Origin: Entophlyctis helioformis
Lineage: Eukaryota; Chytridiomycota; Chytridiomycetes; Chytridiales; Chytriomycetaceae
DNA length: 64,000 bases
Direction: 5' to 3'
Assembly (NCBI GenBank): GCA_025526915.1
Contig: JAHLKH010000057.1
Location: forward strand, 1 to 64,000
In this document: positions 33,756-46,900 of the stretch, in pieces
Layout of the letters: each line of letters begins with the position of its first letter
Position numbering within the stretch: position 1 is the first letter of the stretch
Notes under the pieces: generated by a model
What the model was told of the DNA's origin: nothing
What the model saw: the letters and a program-made list of their open reading frames with translations, nothing else
Databases searched by the model: none
Program-made: the position numbers and the translations under genes

Positions 33756-36437
33756 ATGGCCAATCGCGAGACTCGCAAGTTCCCCATGCCGCTCAGCTCT
33801 TCCAAACCAACGTCTCCTTCCGCTACCCATTCATTATGTCCGGAATCGAGGCTGCTCGTGCAATCTGCCAGGACGTCGCCACAGCAACTGGACAGCAACC
33901 AAACCACTCGAGTAGCTCACCTTACAGTGATCATGCTCGCGAGTTCAACCAGTCTCGACTGCGAGGCGACCACCGTAAGATGCTCCAACCTCGTCGCCAC
34001 ACCTGGCTCACAAGACCGAAATGGTTGGTGCAGTGACGACGGCTCAACACCTCCCCCACAACCACTGTTTGCTGACAGTCCGGCACTTGCCTCGCTGCCC
34101 AGATCACGCAACTGCAGCAACAGATTGACATGCTCAAGCAACAATACCATCGCCCAGCAACGCGTCTGCTTGATTCTTCACAAGGCGAAGCACAGCACGT
34201 CACCGAGTCCATTGCCAAGAGAAGCGCCGAATCTACCCCTGGACAACGCCCGGCCATGCACATGATGCATACCGTTGAAAACAAACACCTGGACGGGTCC
34301 GGCACTCAAGAAACGGCTGTGACCGAGGCTGCCAAACTCTCAAGTCTGGAGGTCCTGCTGCGATCGAGACCATGCGTGCCTTCAAACAACCACTTTGCAG
34401 TGCTCAAGATTTGCAACATCAGTTGGGACTTGACTGCGTCCGATGTCGTTTCGTTCTTTGCTGGCAGCGAGGTGCGGTGGTCCTGGCTTACTACGTCGAT
34501 AGTGTGAATTGTGTGCATGGTGTTCATTCCTGATTGTGTTTGCGTAGATTCCGACAAGACACCTACCGCCGTACTACCATCACTCGGTGCACATCATCAT
34601 GGATCGCGCGACTGGAAAGACACGCAGCGAGTGCTTTGTGGAATTTCCCTCGGCTACCCAAGCTCAAGCTGCGCACAAGTCACACAAGCGAGGCATTCTA
34701 AAGGGACGACTGGTCTCCGTCGAGTTTTCATCACAAGAGGAGCTGTGCGCTGCCCTCTTTCCAAGTCTCGCGGCGTCAGTGCGACGGGCACAACAGGAGC
34801 AGCCGAAGCGTGACGCCGAGAATCAAGCCGCTGACAATGACAACCTGAGAGGACTTGGTGGAATGGCGGGCAAGTTTCCAGCATATCTCATCCGACTGTT
34901 GCGTTAGTGCCGCTGACAAGCTGCATCTGCAGGTGACTACGATCACGACAGTGGCAGTGAATGTCAGACTCCAGGCCATGCGCTAGCTCAGCCAGAATAT
35001 GTCTACGTAACCAGAGAAGATGTTCTTGCGCTTCTTGCGAGTTGCAAGCCCTCTCGGGTAAAGCATTCATCTCCTGCACTCGTTCGAAGGACTAGAGCGT
35101 AGCTGACACCAGCGCTGCTGCACGGGTTGTATTGATTCGATGCTACAGGCTCACCTGACACGCAAGTTTCCAACCAAGCGTCCCTTCGAGAACATCATTT
35201 CAATCCTATCGAAAGTGCCTTGGCATCGTCCAGACCTTGTGCCGACCCTGCAGCGCGACCATCTTTTTGAAATGTCCAAGCGTATGGTTCCATGACATCC
35301 GTCTTTCGTTTGTGTCAAGATCCATATGCCAGTCAACTAACAAACATGCTGGTCCATCAACACCTTGGGGTTTTACTAGTGGGCACAGAGAGTCTGCGTT
35401 TCCATGTCCAACGCGGCAGCAATCTGCTTGGATTGGCTTTCCTGGATGCATTCGTTCGAGCCGCGCTCTGCGTTCCGCTTTTCACAGAGAAGCAAAAACA
35501 GATTGTCCTTTCCACTGCTGTAAGTTGCGTATCAGTGACATTGCCGAGCATCAACGATCCAACGCACATCTAGACTAAGCCATGTGCAGCGTCTTGACTG
35601 CCCTCATGACCTCGAGCGATATGTGTTCATGCCACAAGAAGAGCTGCCTGAAGATAGCGACGATGACGCAAGCGACGGTGGTAACGTCCAAGGCACTTCA
35701 AACCTAGCATCTGCACTCGTATCGCAAGGCTGCATTCGTGGAACAGGCGTAACTTACGCGGTAAGACACTGGCATCTTATCATTTTGACAAGTGGAAAAT
35801 GCTAACCATTCGCAATCAGTCAATGATAGCAGCCCAGTCTCACAGTGGCGATGTGCAGCTCGGACAGCGACATTTGAAGACCTTCAACGATCAGCCAATC
35901 CAGTTTAATGGCCGCGCGAGCAACAACATTTGCAGTCTGGACAGCACGTTGGTGAGTGGCGAATCAACATGAAAGGTGGCCCACCTGTGCAACGTTTTGA
36001 CGTGATGCTTACTGGTGTACTCCCCTAAAGTTACCATTGCTGGGCAAGCCAGGAATGCGAACCATGGAGCTCGATCAATGGCCATGCCAGCGGCTGTTTC
36101 TCCTTCATCATTTTCGTCGTCGTCTTCGTCTGTTGCGCCGCTTGACCACGACAAACAGTGGCAAAACTCAGTTCAGACAAGCCCCATGCCCAATGTGAGT
36201 TCGTCAAGCATTTTTACCACGAATACTCTTATCGCGCAGTTGGCTGCAACCGAAGAGGCTCTACTGCATAGTCAGCTCCGCCAAGAGCAGATCGCCGACG
36301 AGTACATGCGACACATTGCCTCGTTGCAGCTGGTGAACAATCGTGTTGTGGAGCGCAACGAGCAGCTGGAGCGCCTTTGCGAACTCTTGACGAGCAGATG
36401 CATCGAACTTGAACAGGGGCGTGGAATCTATGACTGA
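33756..36437 (+). CDS. Fungal RRM-domain RNA-binding protein with C-terminal coiled coil
   Basis: An N-terminal Ser/Pro-rich region precedes a short coiled coil (QLQQQIDMLKQQY). An RRM follows: FAVLKICNISWDLTASDVVS carries RNP2, and TRHLPPYYHHSVHIIMDRAT then RSECFVEFPSATQAQAAH carries the RNP1 side. An intron with a GC donor (GCAAGT, 34870-34932) leads to an acidic segment. KFPTKRPFENIISILSKVPW and then CVPLFTEKQKQIVLSTA follow; this C-terminal region recalls uncharacterised fungal RNP-domain proteins. The last exon has a predicted coiled coil (EEALLHSQLRQEQIADEYMR) and ends at 36437. The exact start and first exons are uncertain, and one frame change near 35280 fits a lost G. Confidence 0.6.
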
Positions 36438-36628
36438 ACCTTGCCGAATTGGGCGATTGTGACAACTTGTGTGCTGTTTTGATTTTTGTGCTTCATGAAT
36501 GAAGTAGGCTCCTGATCCAAGCATCAAAACGTGCGTTCATGACCGCCAGTCCCTCAGCAAAAGCGCAAATGTTGGCCAAGTCATTTATTGCGAGTGTCAT
36601 TTTGATAGTCTGTGTGCGCTCGAGTCAC

Positions 36629-39600
36629 TTAGCTGATGTCCAGTCTCAACTTGACATTCATAGACACGAGCTCCGTGCACAGGTAGCGGAACACGTATGG
36701 GACAGCTACAATCTCAATGCCGCGACTGGTGTTGCAGGTGAGGCACTCAACAAGTCTTCCTCCGCGTGCACCCTGTCCCATGTCGGCGGAGTGATGATGG
36801 TCACTGGCGCCGTGCTCGTCGCCCTGAACAGCTCCGGCAGCACCGAGCTTGCGTTGGATGGGGCTCAGAATGCTTCCACACAGACGACACACGTAGCATT
36901 GCGAGTAGTCGGAGCAGTTCATCAGCCGGTCTTGCAGCAGGAAAGAGACACCGTGGGCGAGGAGCGAGTCGCGCTCCATCTCTCCAAAGCGGATGCCACC
37001 AGCGCGCTTACGGCCCTTGACTGGCTGCTGGGTAAGGTTGTGGACCGGTCCAGTGGTACGCACTTGGTACTTGTCTGAAACCATGTGACGCAGACGCTGA
37101 TAGTAAACAACCTGGAAGGAAGGGAGAAACCAAGTCAGATCGGGCCATTTCACGCCGAGCCACAGGCAACCCGCGAACGTACACCAATGTAAATATCTGC
37201 CTTGAACTCCTGGCCCGTGATGCCAGAATACATGGGCTCGTTGCCGTGGTAGTTGAAGCCCGCAGCAAGAAGCTCTTCGCCAAAGAAGTCTCCGGCAGCA
37301 TGGTCTTCGTTGAACTTGAATGGCGTGGCGTCTTGTGCGTGGCCGTGGAGGGCTCCGGCCTTGGCCGCAAGCGACTCGACGAACATACCAATGGTCATTC
37401 GCGAGGGAAAAGCGTGTGGGTTGATGATCACATCAGGGATGATGCCGCTCTCAGAGAACGGCATGTCAACAGACGGCCACTTTTGCGAAATAACACCCTT
37501 TTGTCCGTGTCGCGACGAGAACTTGTCACCAATAATGGGCGGGCGGGGAATGCGCAGCTTGATGTGGATCTTTTGCAGCTCTTGGTCCCCAGTATCAGAG
37601 CCTGGCCGATACAGAGCACAGAACACCATGCAAGCTGGTTAGACTCAATGCGCTCCTGTCAACCAGCTTGCCGAAAGCAAAGCGACTCACCAATGAGGCG
37701 CACTTGGTCCACAAACGCATCTTCCATGCCCTTGTACGCCTGGATGTGCACCTTGCCCGTGATGTCGTCAACGTAGGCGTACATGGGGTCGCCCTGGGTA
37801 AGACGCACGCCAACGATCGGGAGGCCGTCCAAGTCGATAAACTCGAGAGCTCGATCCAGAACCTTTTGCTGTAGACGGATCGTGGACTCGCCAGCCGCCA
37901 TGAAGCCAAAGTGGTGCGAGATTGGCTCGCCGCGCCGCCGTTGGTCGGCAAGATCGACCCACTCTCCCTTGTAGACTGTGCCGTATCCATAGCCACGCTC
38001 GTACGACGACTTTGAGATGATCGAGGCGTCCTCCATGTCGTATCCAGTGTATGAAATGACACACACAACGGCATTCATACCGTTGGGATAGCCGTCCAGT
38101 CCATAGTCATTGTACTCTTTTGGGCGGACGATGGGCGTCTGGCCAGTCTGCAGACGGTAGAGCTTGTTGTCTGTGCGGTGGGCGAGGTTCTGAGCAGGGG
38201 TTCCCATGGCCTGCTTACCCATCTGAGCAATCGAAGGATGGGAGAGTCCAGAGCAGTTCGGTCAGTCGCGTCATCTATATGGAGCCATCGCCATCACATA
38301 GCATGCAACCCTTGCGCCACGTACTTGGCATTGGTACATGTTTCTCGGAGACTGGTTAAAGTCGGAGAAAGGCGTCATGTTGGCAACGACACTAAGCATG
38401 TTCGTCGGTGTGAACTCCTGGTGCGTTGTGATGCCAGGAACCACGTCTTCGTTCATGCAAGCCACGTCCATGTACACCTGCTCAAATGGCCCAACATAGT
38501 CGAGTGTGCCGGTCGGGAGGTACTTGACAGGGCGAACCATGCGAGCTGGCGACGAAAACAGGAACAGACCGGGATATTGACCACCGGTCGACGGAGGCAC
38601 CAGGCCAATCTCGAGCGTCAAGGGAACACGGTTCATCTTCTTGACCTTCCAATCGCGAAGGGTCTGGGCGATGCGTCGCGCAACAGATGCACTGCACCAT
38701 CCAATAACCTTGCCATCCAGCTGGACGCTGAGCACAGTCTTTTCACGGTCGTCCAATTGGGCGATGGCGTCTCCGACTTGGGTTTGATCGTCGAACAAGG
38801 CCTGGTTGGTGTCGTCGTCATCAGAAACGTCCATCACATCTCCACTCGCCCTGACACGAGCATTGGCAGCTGATGTCGTCACGCGCGGACCAAGACCAGA
38901 GACCTGTCCTGCTCCAAGCGATGCAACAAGCGACGCAATGTGCGAAACGTCGACTTGATCAACGACAATTTCGCAACTGTGGCTCAGATGGTTGAGCAGA
39001 CCACAGGGCGAGCCGTCTGGAGTGTGCACGGGGCACAGGAAACCCCATGATTCTGGGAGCAGCTTCCGAACTGTCGTCGTTTTGAGTTCCGCAAAGTACG
39101 AGCCACGATGGATCGAGCGGAAGTGCGAGATGTAACGGTTGAAATTGAGCTTCTCCGCAATGATTGTGTACCCAGACACCTGTTGGCATTGTCGGGTAGC
39201 AGAGGCAGGCGGTGCATGAGCGCGTCAGCCTCAGTCGCAGCGACCGTCAGAGCCCAAACCGTCCACGCGACCCCAAGCGAGTGTCTGCGAATGCATACCT
39301 GCTGGAGATCGAGACCCGAGTTGCTGACAAGGTTGCCGGTCGCCAGGAAATAGTCCAGCTTCTTGCCAATGTCAGACGAGCCGCCAGTCTTCTGAAGCAC
39401 GTGCTGGATATACTTTTCTGCAAGCGGTTCCGATAAAGCAAGAACCCCATCAGTCGTTGAAACACAGGGCGATGCGAGAATGGCTCATAGTAAACACTTA
39501 CTGTCCATGAAATCAACCTTTGAGCGTTGTCTTCTCAGGTCGGTCTGGATCTGGATCTTGATGGCACCGAGCCAGTCGCCCAGTTTCTCTTTGACAATGG

Positions 39601-41319
39601 CCGACACAAGATGGCCAGCCAAAAGCGTCTCCTGGAACTGAAGAGAGTCAGGATTGTCGGCTGCCGTGTCACCAGCCACAAGAGAATAGAGCTTCTGGAG
39701 CATAAATCTGGAGAAAGCAACCACCAGCATGCGTGAAAAGGTACATGATCAGTCAAACAATTCCGACTGTCGAGACCAAATCCAGCGAATACGCATCGTG
39801 TGCAGTGGTGGCAGGTAACATGTGCACTTACATGAGCAGGTCGAATTTGGACTTGTTGTCCGACAGGTGCACAAGAATAATGCTGCGCAAAAATTCAAGG
39901 CCGACCTCTTGCTCGAGCATGTCCTCGGGCGAGTCGAGCATCACTGCAAACTTGCTGCCAAGGTAGTCCAGGCACTGGCTGCGGTTGTACACGGCGTAGC
40001 GGCGGAACGAGCGCAAGAGTAGCTCGACGCGATCCGTCAAGAAGGTGTTGTCGTACTTGCCCATCGTGATCCGCTCGAAAATCTCGCGATCGCTTGCATC
40101 GCAAAGAGCGCGAAGAACGAGCAAGACGGGGACCATGTACTCGTTTTTGCGGTACGAGAAGCGCAGGGTCACAGCACCATCGTTACAGTAGTGAAGCGTG
40201 ACGGTCTGCGAGGTCTGGTCTGGACGAACACAGCGGATCGTCACACCAAACTTGGAGTAAATCGGGCCGCGGTTTTGGAACGAAGGACGCACAAGCGACG
40301 TCGGATGGTTGCGACGAGGAACGATGAGCAGGCGGATAAGACGCTCAATGCCGTTGGTGATAAAGTAGCCTCCAAATTCGTCGGCGTCTTCGTGGTGAAG
40401 CACCATCTCGCTGGGCGGTTTTCCGTCCAGGTTGCACTTGAGACTCTATTGATGTTGAATCAATCCAAGGTCCGGCAGCGCGGTTTGCCAAAGCACGGCA
40501 GACCAGTAGTAGTACAGTTAGGTAAAAGGATCGAAGTCATGGCAACGTGGTGAGCATGCAGACGCTTGCAACATACCCGAACCATGATGGGCAGCGAGCC
40601 CAGGTTGCGGATCTCGCTCTGGGTTGGGCCGCCATTGATGCGCCAGTTGAGTCGAATCTGCATTTTGGCCTTGTACGAGGAGCCGCGCTCGCGACATTCG
40701 GCCGGGTAGACGACCGTCGACAGTGCACCCTTTGCATTCTCTGCGCTGGGCTTACCCACACTGAGGTTTGAGACCCAGACTAAGGCACATCAGCGCATGC
40801 GAGGCGGGCGGGTTGCAGCCAAGGCAGCGTCAGCGAATCGGGCACGCAGCGCGACCAGAAAAACAAAAAAGATCGCTGGCGGCAAGCCGACCATGACAGC
40901 GGCAGCAGCAGCAGAAAACAAGGTGTGCGGCGACAGCACAAGCACGAGTGCATGTGGCGAGCAGAATGCCAAGTGCGCTTGTCTGTCGAGGCTCGGTACT
41001 GGCGAGGGCGACTGTGCTGTGCGGCCAATAGCGAGCATCCAAGGCAGCCAGTAGCAGGCGACTCACATTCGACCTTGTTGCGTTCGCTCAACGGAGTCTC
41101 GCCTCGAATGCCGTCAAAAACGACCGTCTTGCCAAGGTCCGCGATGGCCTTGTCGAGCAGACCCTGCTGCCCACCGGCAAACGTGAAGAGCGAGTTGAAC
41201 GACTCGACATGCGGGGTCGACAGCTTGGCCAGCTTGGGATTGTGCGGGCCGGACTTGGACGGCGCAATGGCCTGACGCTGCCATTCAAGCGTGCCAAACG
41301 AACGATGATTTGGCGCCAT
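36629..41319 (-). CDS. RPA135: RNA polymerase I second-largest subunit
   Basis: Catalytic-core subunit of the polymerase that makes rRNA (yeast Rpa135/Rpa190 pair), nucleolar. Starting MAPNHRSFGTLEWQRQAIAP, the exons read FGGYFITNGIERLIRLLIVP, RRNHPTSLVRPSFQNRGPIY and IRCVRPDQTSQTVTLHYCND, a block specific to Pol I. GFLCPVHTPDGSPCGLLNHL follows, then GQYPGLFLFSSPARMVRPVK and ISYTGYDMEDASIISKSSYE. GDKFSSRHGQKGVISQKWPS is the hybrid-binding region. A C-terminal zinc site is formed by CYVCRLCG and CLTC. The stop is at 36629. About nine introns are inferred, each with matching splice motifs. The 36-bp dispersed block lies 45 bases upstream of the ATG. Confidence 0.95.
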
Positions 41320-41363
41320 CGATTTCGTAAGATAGGCGAGGGGGGGGGGTAATTGATTTCGTT

Positions 41364-41399
41364 CCCATAGAGCACCCTGCGCCGGCACCTGATTGGCCG
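41364..41399 (+). repeat. 36-bp dispersed block, copy 2
   Basis: Matches 6934-6969 at 34 of 36 positions and is preceded by a run of ten G. It marks the left edge of the transposon-rich region and lies just upstream of RPA135. Read on the minus strand it places a CCAAT box in that promoter. Confidence 0.7.
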
Positions 41400-41839
41400 G
41401 CTGGTTTGCCTCGAATTTTGTTCAATTTGGCATCCAATTTCCAATCTTTTTGAATCCAATTTCATATTCTTGTCCGAATTCCCAGTCACTCTGAGCAGCC
41501 TGCAGTCGATGCCTTCTCAAGTCGTGGTCGCTTTGGCGCTTGCTTGTGGACTGCCGAGCCTGTCCAAGGGGCAGCAGTTGGCTGCGTGTTGGTAGTGTCA
41601 CCAAGAACTGTCCTGTCATTGCCTGTTGCAGCTGTTGGCCTTCTGCGTCCAGGCGGCCCTCTTGTGCGTGCTGCTGGGGCTGCCTGCTGCAATGTCCGAA
41701 CGACCGACGTCACAGGCGACACAGACGCACTGGCATCAGCTGCTGCTGGTATCTTCCGCTTGCTTGACGCTCTTTGGCGGCTGGCTGTTGGCGTGGCAGC
41801 TACAGCAACGGCTGGCTGTCCAGGCTCGTCCGCAAGGTC
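41400..41839. other. Left flank of the transposon, no gene called
   Basis: The first 80 bases are AT-rich, unlike the surroundings. A plus-strand open frame at 41626-41895 has hydrophobic runs (LLAFCVQAALLCVLLGLPAA), but no start context or family signal supports it, and it overlaps the tail of the minus-strand gene. Confidence 0.3.
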
Positions 41840-43240
41840 CTAGCCGTCGTCGAGCTTGTCAAGGCACACAGTGTCAACAGAGTCGCAACTGTTGACAGCC
41901 ATCGCACAAGAGGCAGACGAGCTCACCAACGAGGAGGTGGATGGATCACTCGGCGTATCGTTGAGCTGCCGCGTATCGTCGAGCTGCTGTAAGGCATCGC
42001 GCTTGGATTGGTCTGACATTGAGAACTGTCGAGGCGATACACACAGAATGCCTGCAGCAATTCTGCCCACTCATGTCAACCTCTGTCCTGGCTGCCTTTG
42101 TGTAGACAGCATACTCTTTCTGGATGGGATTGCTGATGGGGCCCCAGACAAAGATGTTGTATGATTTGTCGTAGGATGTGTATGTGCTGTTTGTGCAGTC
42201 AGTCTGCTGTGCGATCAGTGCATACACATCCTATGAGAATATCCTACCGGCATTTGCAGGATGGCTCAACAAGGAATCTGCGCTGATCAACATCCATCGA
42301 CCTGATCTTGAAGATGAGTTGCATCTGTCGCGCGACTGACATGAACTCTTCCAGGTCTGGCTTGTCATTCCGGCCCTTTCCAGTCCGTCGTAAACTGTCT
42401 CGCCACACGTTAAACAGCTGTGTCCATGCAATGGTTAGTGCTGATTGTCAAGGAGAGTGTGTTGTCTGCCCGTTTATAAGCTTACTTGCTCCACGGGATA
42501 GGACGTAAGCGCGCGACCATACAGATGTGTAAAGGTCGCCCCTTCTGGGACTGCAAACTCTGCATCTGGATCAAGTGTCACAAGCATGCCCAGATTCTGG
42601 TTGTTGGCTGCTGCAAAGACGCTCGTCTCGGCAAACTGTCGTGTGAGGTTTAGAAGTCAGTGAGCGATTGCACTGCTTAGTCTGCGTTGTGGGTGATCAG
42701 ACTTACCTTGTGATGATCGCGGTACTTTGCATAGTGCTCAAGGAGTTGGAGGACGCTGCTCTTGAACGAGGGATCGGATGCAATGCCATGCATCACGATG
42801 CCGGGATTGCTGGAATCTTTGAGGCACGGGAGCTTGACGAGAAGCTTGTCGATGCTGTCAAGAGGCACCACCTATACTTCACAGCCGCCAGGTTTCGCCT
42901 TGATGGCAAAAGCATGGACGTTGTTGTTAAGTCGTCTTGGCACGAAGCTTGTCAGAACCAAGGGGAGGCGAGACGGCTGGATGCATATGACGCCTTTACG
43001 CGGGCCATCTGTGAGCTTGACGAGTGGCAGCAGCAAGTATATTTGGTTCTTCTTGTCCACCAGTGTCATGCTTTCAAATGAACCATTGTTGCAGTGGAAG
43101 CACAAGCTGTTGTCTAGAAACTTCCCTGTTGGGTCGATGACCTGTGGGTCTGCTTGACTGGGAGCTGGCTCTGTGGTGGCTGCTGCGTCCATGTCGTCCT
43201 GCTGGTGCACGGCGGCATGTGGTGGCTGTTGCTCGTCCAT
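41840..43240 (-). pseudogene. Unrecognised multi-exon gene on the minus strand, in-frame stop
   Basis: No family recognised. Starts MDEQQPPHAAVHQQDDMDAA and reads NSLCFHCNNGSFESMTLVDK and NQIYLLLPLVKLTDGPRKGV. AFAIKAKPGGCEV is followed by a TAG (about 42872-42874), directly continuing in frame as VVPLDSIDKLLVKLPCLKDS. After introns it reads FAETSVFAAANNQNLGMLVT, LFNVWRDSLRRTGKGRNDKP, then DVYALIAQQTDCTNS. The last exon runs MSDQSKRDALQQLDDTRQL to a stop at 41840. All introns have GT-AG ends. The lone UAG makes this copy a probable pseudogene unless it is a base error. It shares the 28-bp-repeat promoter with the nuclease gene, suggesting a transposon-encoded partner. Confidence 0.5.
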
Positions 43241-43931
43241 TCCAACTCTGTCGCCAGAGCGCCACTGCCACTGGTGGTGGGATCGCTGTGATTGGTCGAT
43301 CTTGATGGAATCGCTGTGATTGGTCAATCTTGGTGGGATCGCTGTGATTGGTCGATCGAGAGAGCCCTTGCAAGGTTCAGACACTGCGCGATGCAAGCAC
43401 AGCAACGGCGGCACTGAGTGCCGTATGACGCTGCCCACCGCCGCCATCAGCAAACCAGCAACGGCGACTTGCTCAAACTTGCCCGTTTTCTCTGCTGCTC
43501 TCGTTCTGCAGCTGCTGTTGCATCAGCAACGCTGCTTGCTGCTTGGCACCACCAACATCCACGCCGCCTGTGCACACACCCAGGCCTGCTCGTCGTCACT
43601 CGTCGCACCACCGACCTTGCACTCACTCGCCGCTCAGCCAGCCAGCCAACAGCAGCAAGCACATCGCCGCTGCTCACTGCCTGCCCTCTCGTTCAACGAC
43701 ACCACCACTCACCCAGCCAGCCAAGTGCACACAGGCCAGCACGACCCGCCGTCATTGCACCTTGCCCATCCCACAACCGCTCGGCCCTCTTGCCCAGCAA
43801 GCCAGCTCGTAAGTCTCTGCTTGCTGGCTGTTGCATGTCCTTGCACACCCTGCACGCTCTGCATGCTGATACCGACCACCGACTCTTGCACACACACATG
43901 CCCAGACGCTCTCAACACTGCTCGCTGCAGC
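43241..43931. promoter_or_regulatory. Divergent promoter and long leader of the XPG/Fanzor gene
   Basis: Contains the 28-bp repeats and a segment (43370-43410, CACTGCGCGATGCAAGCACA) also found in the deleted copy. A C-rich, Cys/His/Ser-coding but low-complexity stretch leads to the ATG at 43932. An open frame runs through from 43320, but its composition suggests leader rather than protein. Confidence 0.5.
43279..43362 (+). repeat. Three tandem 28-bp repeats with GATTGG boxes
   Basis: TCGCTGTGATTGGTC begins at 43283, 43311 and 43339, giving an exact 28-base period. Each unit holds a reverse CCAAT box. The deleted copy has GCTGATTGGTCGATCTTGA once at about 6992-7010. Likely regulatory repeats of the transposon promoter. 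Confidence 0.75.
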
Positions 43932-46900
43932 ATGGGAGTCCCTGACTGGCTGCGACTCCTCAAGGAGTTTGGCTACGTCATTGTGTTCGGCGACGGTGCA
44001 AGCTTGTCCGACGCACTTTCCACGGTACTCGGAGAGGTCAAGCAACAGGCGACCCTGCCATCGACGACATGGACGTCGACGACATCGCTGTGGATGACAC
44101 CAGTGCAACTCCTCGACCGTCGCTGCTGCAGCCACCATCACTGCTGGACTTATATCCAAGGCAGCCACAGCTGCCAGCATCGCCGTTTTGACACCTACGG
44201 TTGCCACTGCCTCCTCTGCTGCCACCACCACCTCTTCTGCCCCATCTGCCGTCGCTTCTGATGGCACCAGCACCTCTGCGGCCACCAGCCTTTCGACGAC
44301 TGTATCCGCTGCCACCACCACCACCACAACCGCCACCACCACAACCGCCACGACGACCACCACAACCGCCACCACAACCGCCACGACCACCATCACCACT
44401 GCAACCACACATGAGTGCATCCAGTGTCATACATGTTGATGCACTGAGCATCTTCTACGGACCGCTACGTGGGCTGGCCGCTTTCCACCGGCCGTCGTCT
44501 GTTGATGAGTGGGTGACAATCGTTGCACCTGTTCTCAAGACGTTTCTCAAGTCGGTCGGTGACGGGCGGGTCCTACAGTTCCATGTCGATGGCAGGCTTG
44601 CCGAGACGGGAATCAAGCGCGCATATAGCAGCCGTGCTCTTCGAGTACTTCAATCAGTGGCCACCATCCAGAGATCCATCCACTGGCGCCGCAAGCATGG
44701 ACGGTCTGGACGTTTGTCTTGGTATGTCTGCCTCTTTGTGCTTCATACACATGATTCTAACTTTTAGTTGATGCTACAGGAAGGAGAGAAAGGCACTACT
44801 TGGCTCCTTCACTCTTACATGGTCAGACAAGAAGAACATTGCTGAGGCAATCGCGGCAATCCTCGGCCCATCGTCGCAACACACTGTCCATCAGTGTGAC
44901 AACGAGTCTGATGTCTGCATCGCCCGCAAGGCTGCCCTCTATGCACGCGAGCCAAGGTATTCATCACCATGGTATCTGTTGTTTATGATCAATGGCTGAC
45001 AACCTGCATCCCAGCAATGGCATGCCAATGGCTGTCATTGCTGGGGACTCGGACCTGGTTGTGCATTGTACTGGATGCTGCCCTGTCATCCTGACACGCA
45101 TGCAGAAGGGACATGTCAGCCAGGTCCGATTGTACAACTACAGTGGCGCTGCATCTACTGCAGCAGCCTTACGGTTGTACAACTTCCCCCTGGCATGTCA
45201 GCTGGCCGCCTCCATGGCCAAGAATGACTATCATGATTGCTACGGCGCGGTATGTTCATTGCATGACTCTGCTCTTGCTTGCCATCCATGTTGTGATGAT
45301 GACTAATGCACATTGCCACTCCCATGACATGGAAGGTCTACCTGCCGCTGTCAAGTTCATCAACAAGTTTGTCGAGGCTGCGGCCAGAAAGGCAGGCATC
45401 AAGCCGGTCGACTACTGTGCCCACCTCCATGACCGCGACAAGGCAGTTGCATTTGCAAATGCAATCAAGGATGCATACTGCAAGGATCTGTTGTTGCTGG
45501 ATGGTGGTGTGGCCCTCACCAAGAGCTTCCTGAACGCCTTTGGCGTTTTTGTCCACCACGATGAATCAGGAAGCTCTGTTGGTGAGACCACATCCCCATC
45601 CAGTCACAGCAGCCCATCTGGTGATGCACCAGCACAGAGGCAAGATTTTGTTTGACTGGTCATGGCATGGTGGCACAGATGCATTTGCATGCACAACACT
45701 CTACTGACTGTCCATCCCTACATGCCATTGACAGCAGCACAGCTGTTGGCACAACCACCACAAGGTACATATGCATGACATTGCTTGGTGTGTGTTGTAT
45801 AACTGACTTGGCATTCTGTGTTTGATTGGATTGCAATGCAGCTGCCGGCTACATCGCGACTGTGTTCTTGTTCACCCCAAGGCCCAGCAAGGCAAGCAAG
45901 GTGCTGATGTTGTCCATCTCTCCCAGGAAGATGTCAAGCAGCAAGTCAAAGGCATCAACACCAAGCGACTCGACACTTTGCTGGAACAAGTCAAGGGATG
46001 TCCAGTTGCTGTTGACTGTGTTCTGTTACACACAGCAGATCATGTCGCTTGCAACACCAACGGATTCACTGGCCGCGACGTTCTGGCAGAGATCAGCAAG
46101 ACAGCCAGTGCAGAGCTCATTGGGATTGTACGCGAGAAGTCTCCTGCAGCAGAAATGCACACCGAGTTCAACGAAGGAAATAAGATCATTCGTGATGGAC
46201 ATGTATGTTGTTGCATGACTGGATGCATGTGCATTCCTTGCCTTGAAACATCCCACTCATCCACTGCTTGTTGGACAGGATGTTGCATCAAAGCTGCGCA
46301 GACAGTTCAACAAGCTTGCATATCCACCATTTAGGAAGACAGCAACGCCAGGTACTTTGAGACTGCTGTTGGATGATGCCACACTCTGTACTCACAGCAC
46401 ATTTGTCTGAATGCGCCACTCTTTTGGAAGGTGGACGCAAGGGTCGACACCACCACCGGACAGGCATCTCTTTGAAAAAGCTCTCCAAATTTGTGGACAT
46501 ACAGATCAAGGCTTTGGAGTGGCTGGAACGCCTGACACATCCCATGGATCACGGCCTGCCTGATCTCCATCTGTCAACACTTGGCAAGAAGCGGGAAGAT
46601 GCAGTCGCCATTCTGGAATCAATCCTCAAGTGATCTGCTGTATGTCTTCAACTTTGCTTGCTGTGTATGGATGTGTTGACTTTGCACAGTCACTGATTTT
46701 ACATCCAACAGGCTGAGTTGGATGCATCCACTCCAGTTGGCCCCTCCCACAATGATCATGCTTGCGTGGCTGCCAGCAAGGTCTTGTATGTTGATCCATC
46801 TGCTGACAACAAGACAACGGTCAGTCCACATGCACTGTTTGTGATTTTGGACATATTGCACACAATGCTGATGGTGCATTGGACCTCAACAGGCACAACT

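Noticed and set aside
41626..41895. Possible small membrane protein on the plus strand
   Set aside because: Hydrophobic runs only; it overlaps the last exon of the minus-strand gene and lacks a convincing start.
43279..43362. CRISPR-like array
   Set aside because: The three 28-bp units are contiguous tandem repeats without spacers, in a fungal promoter.
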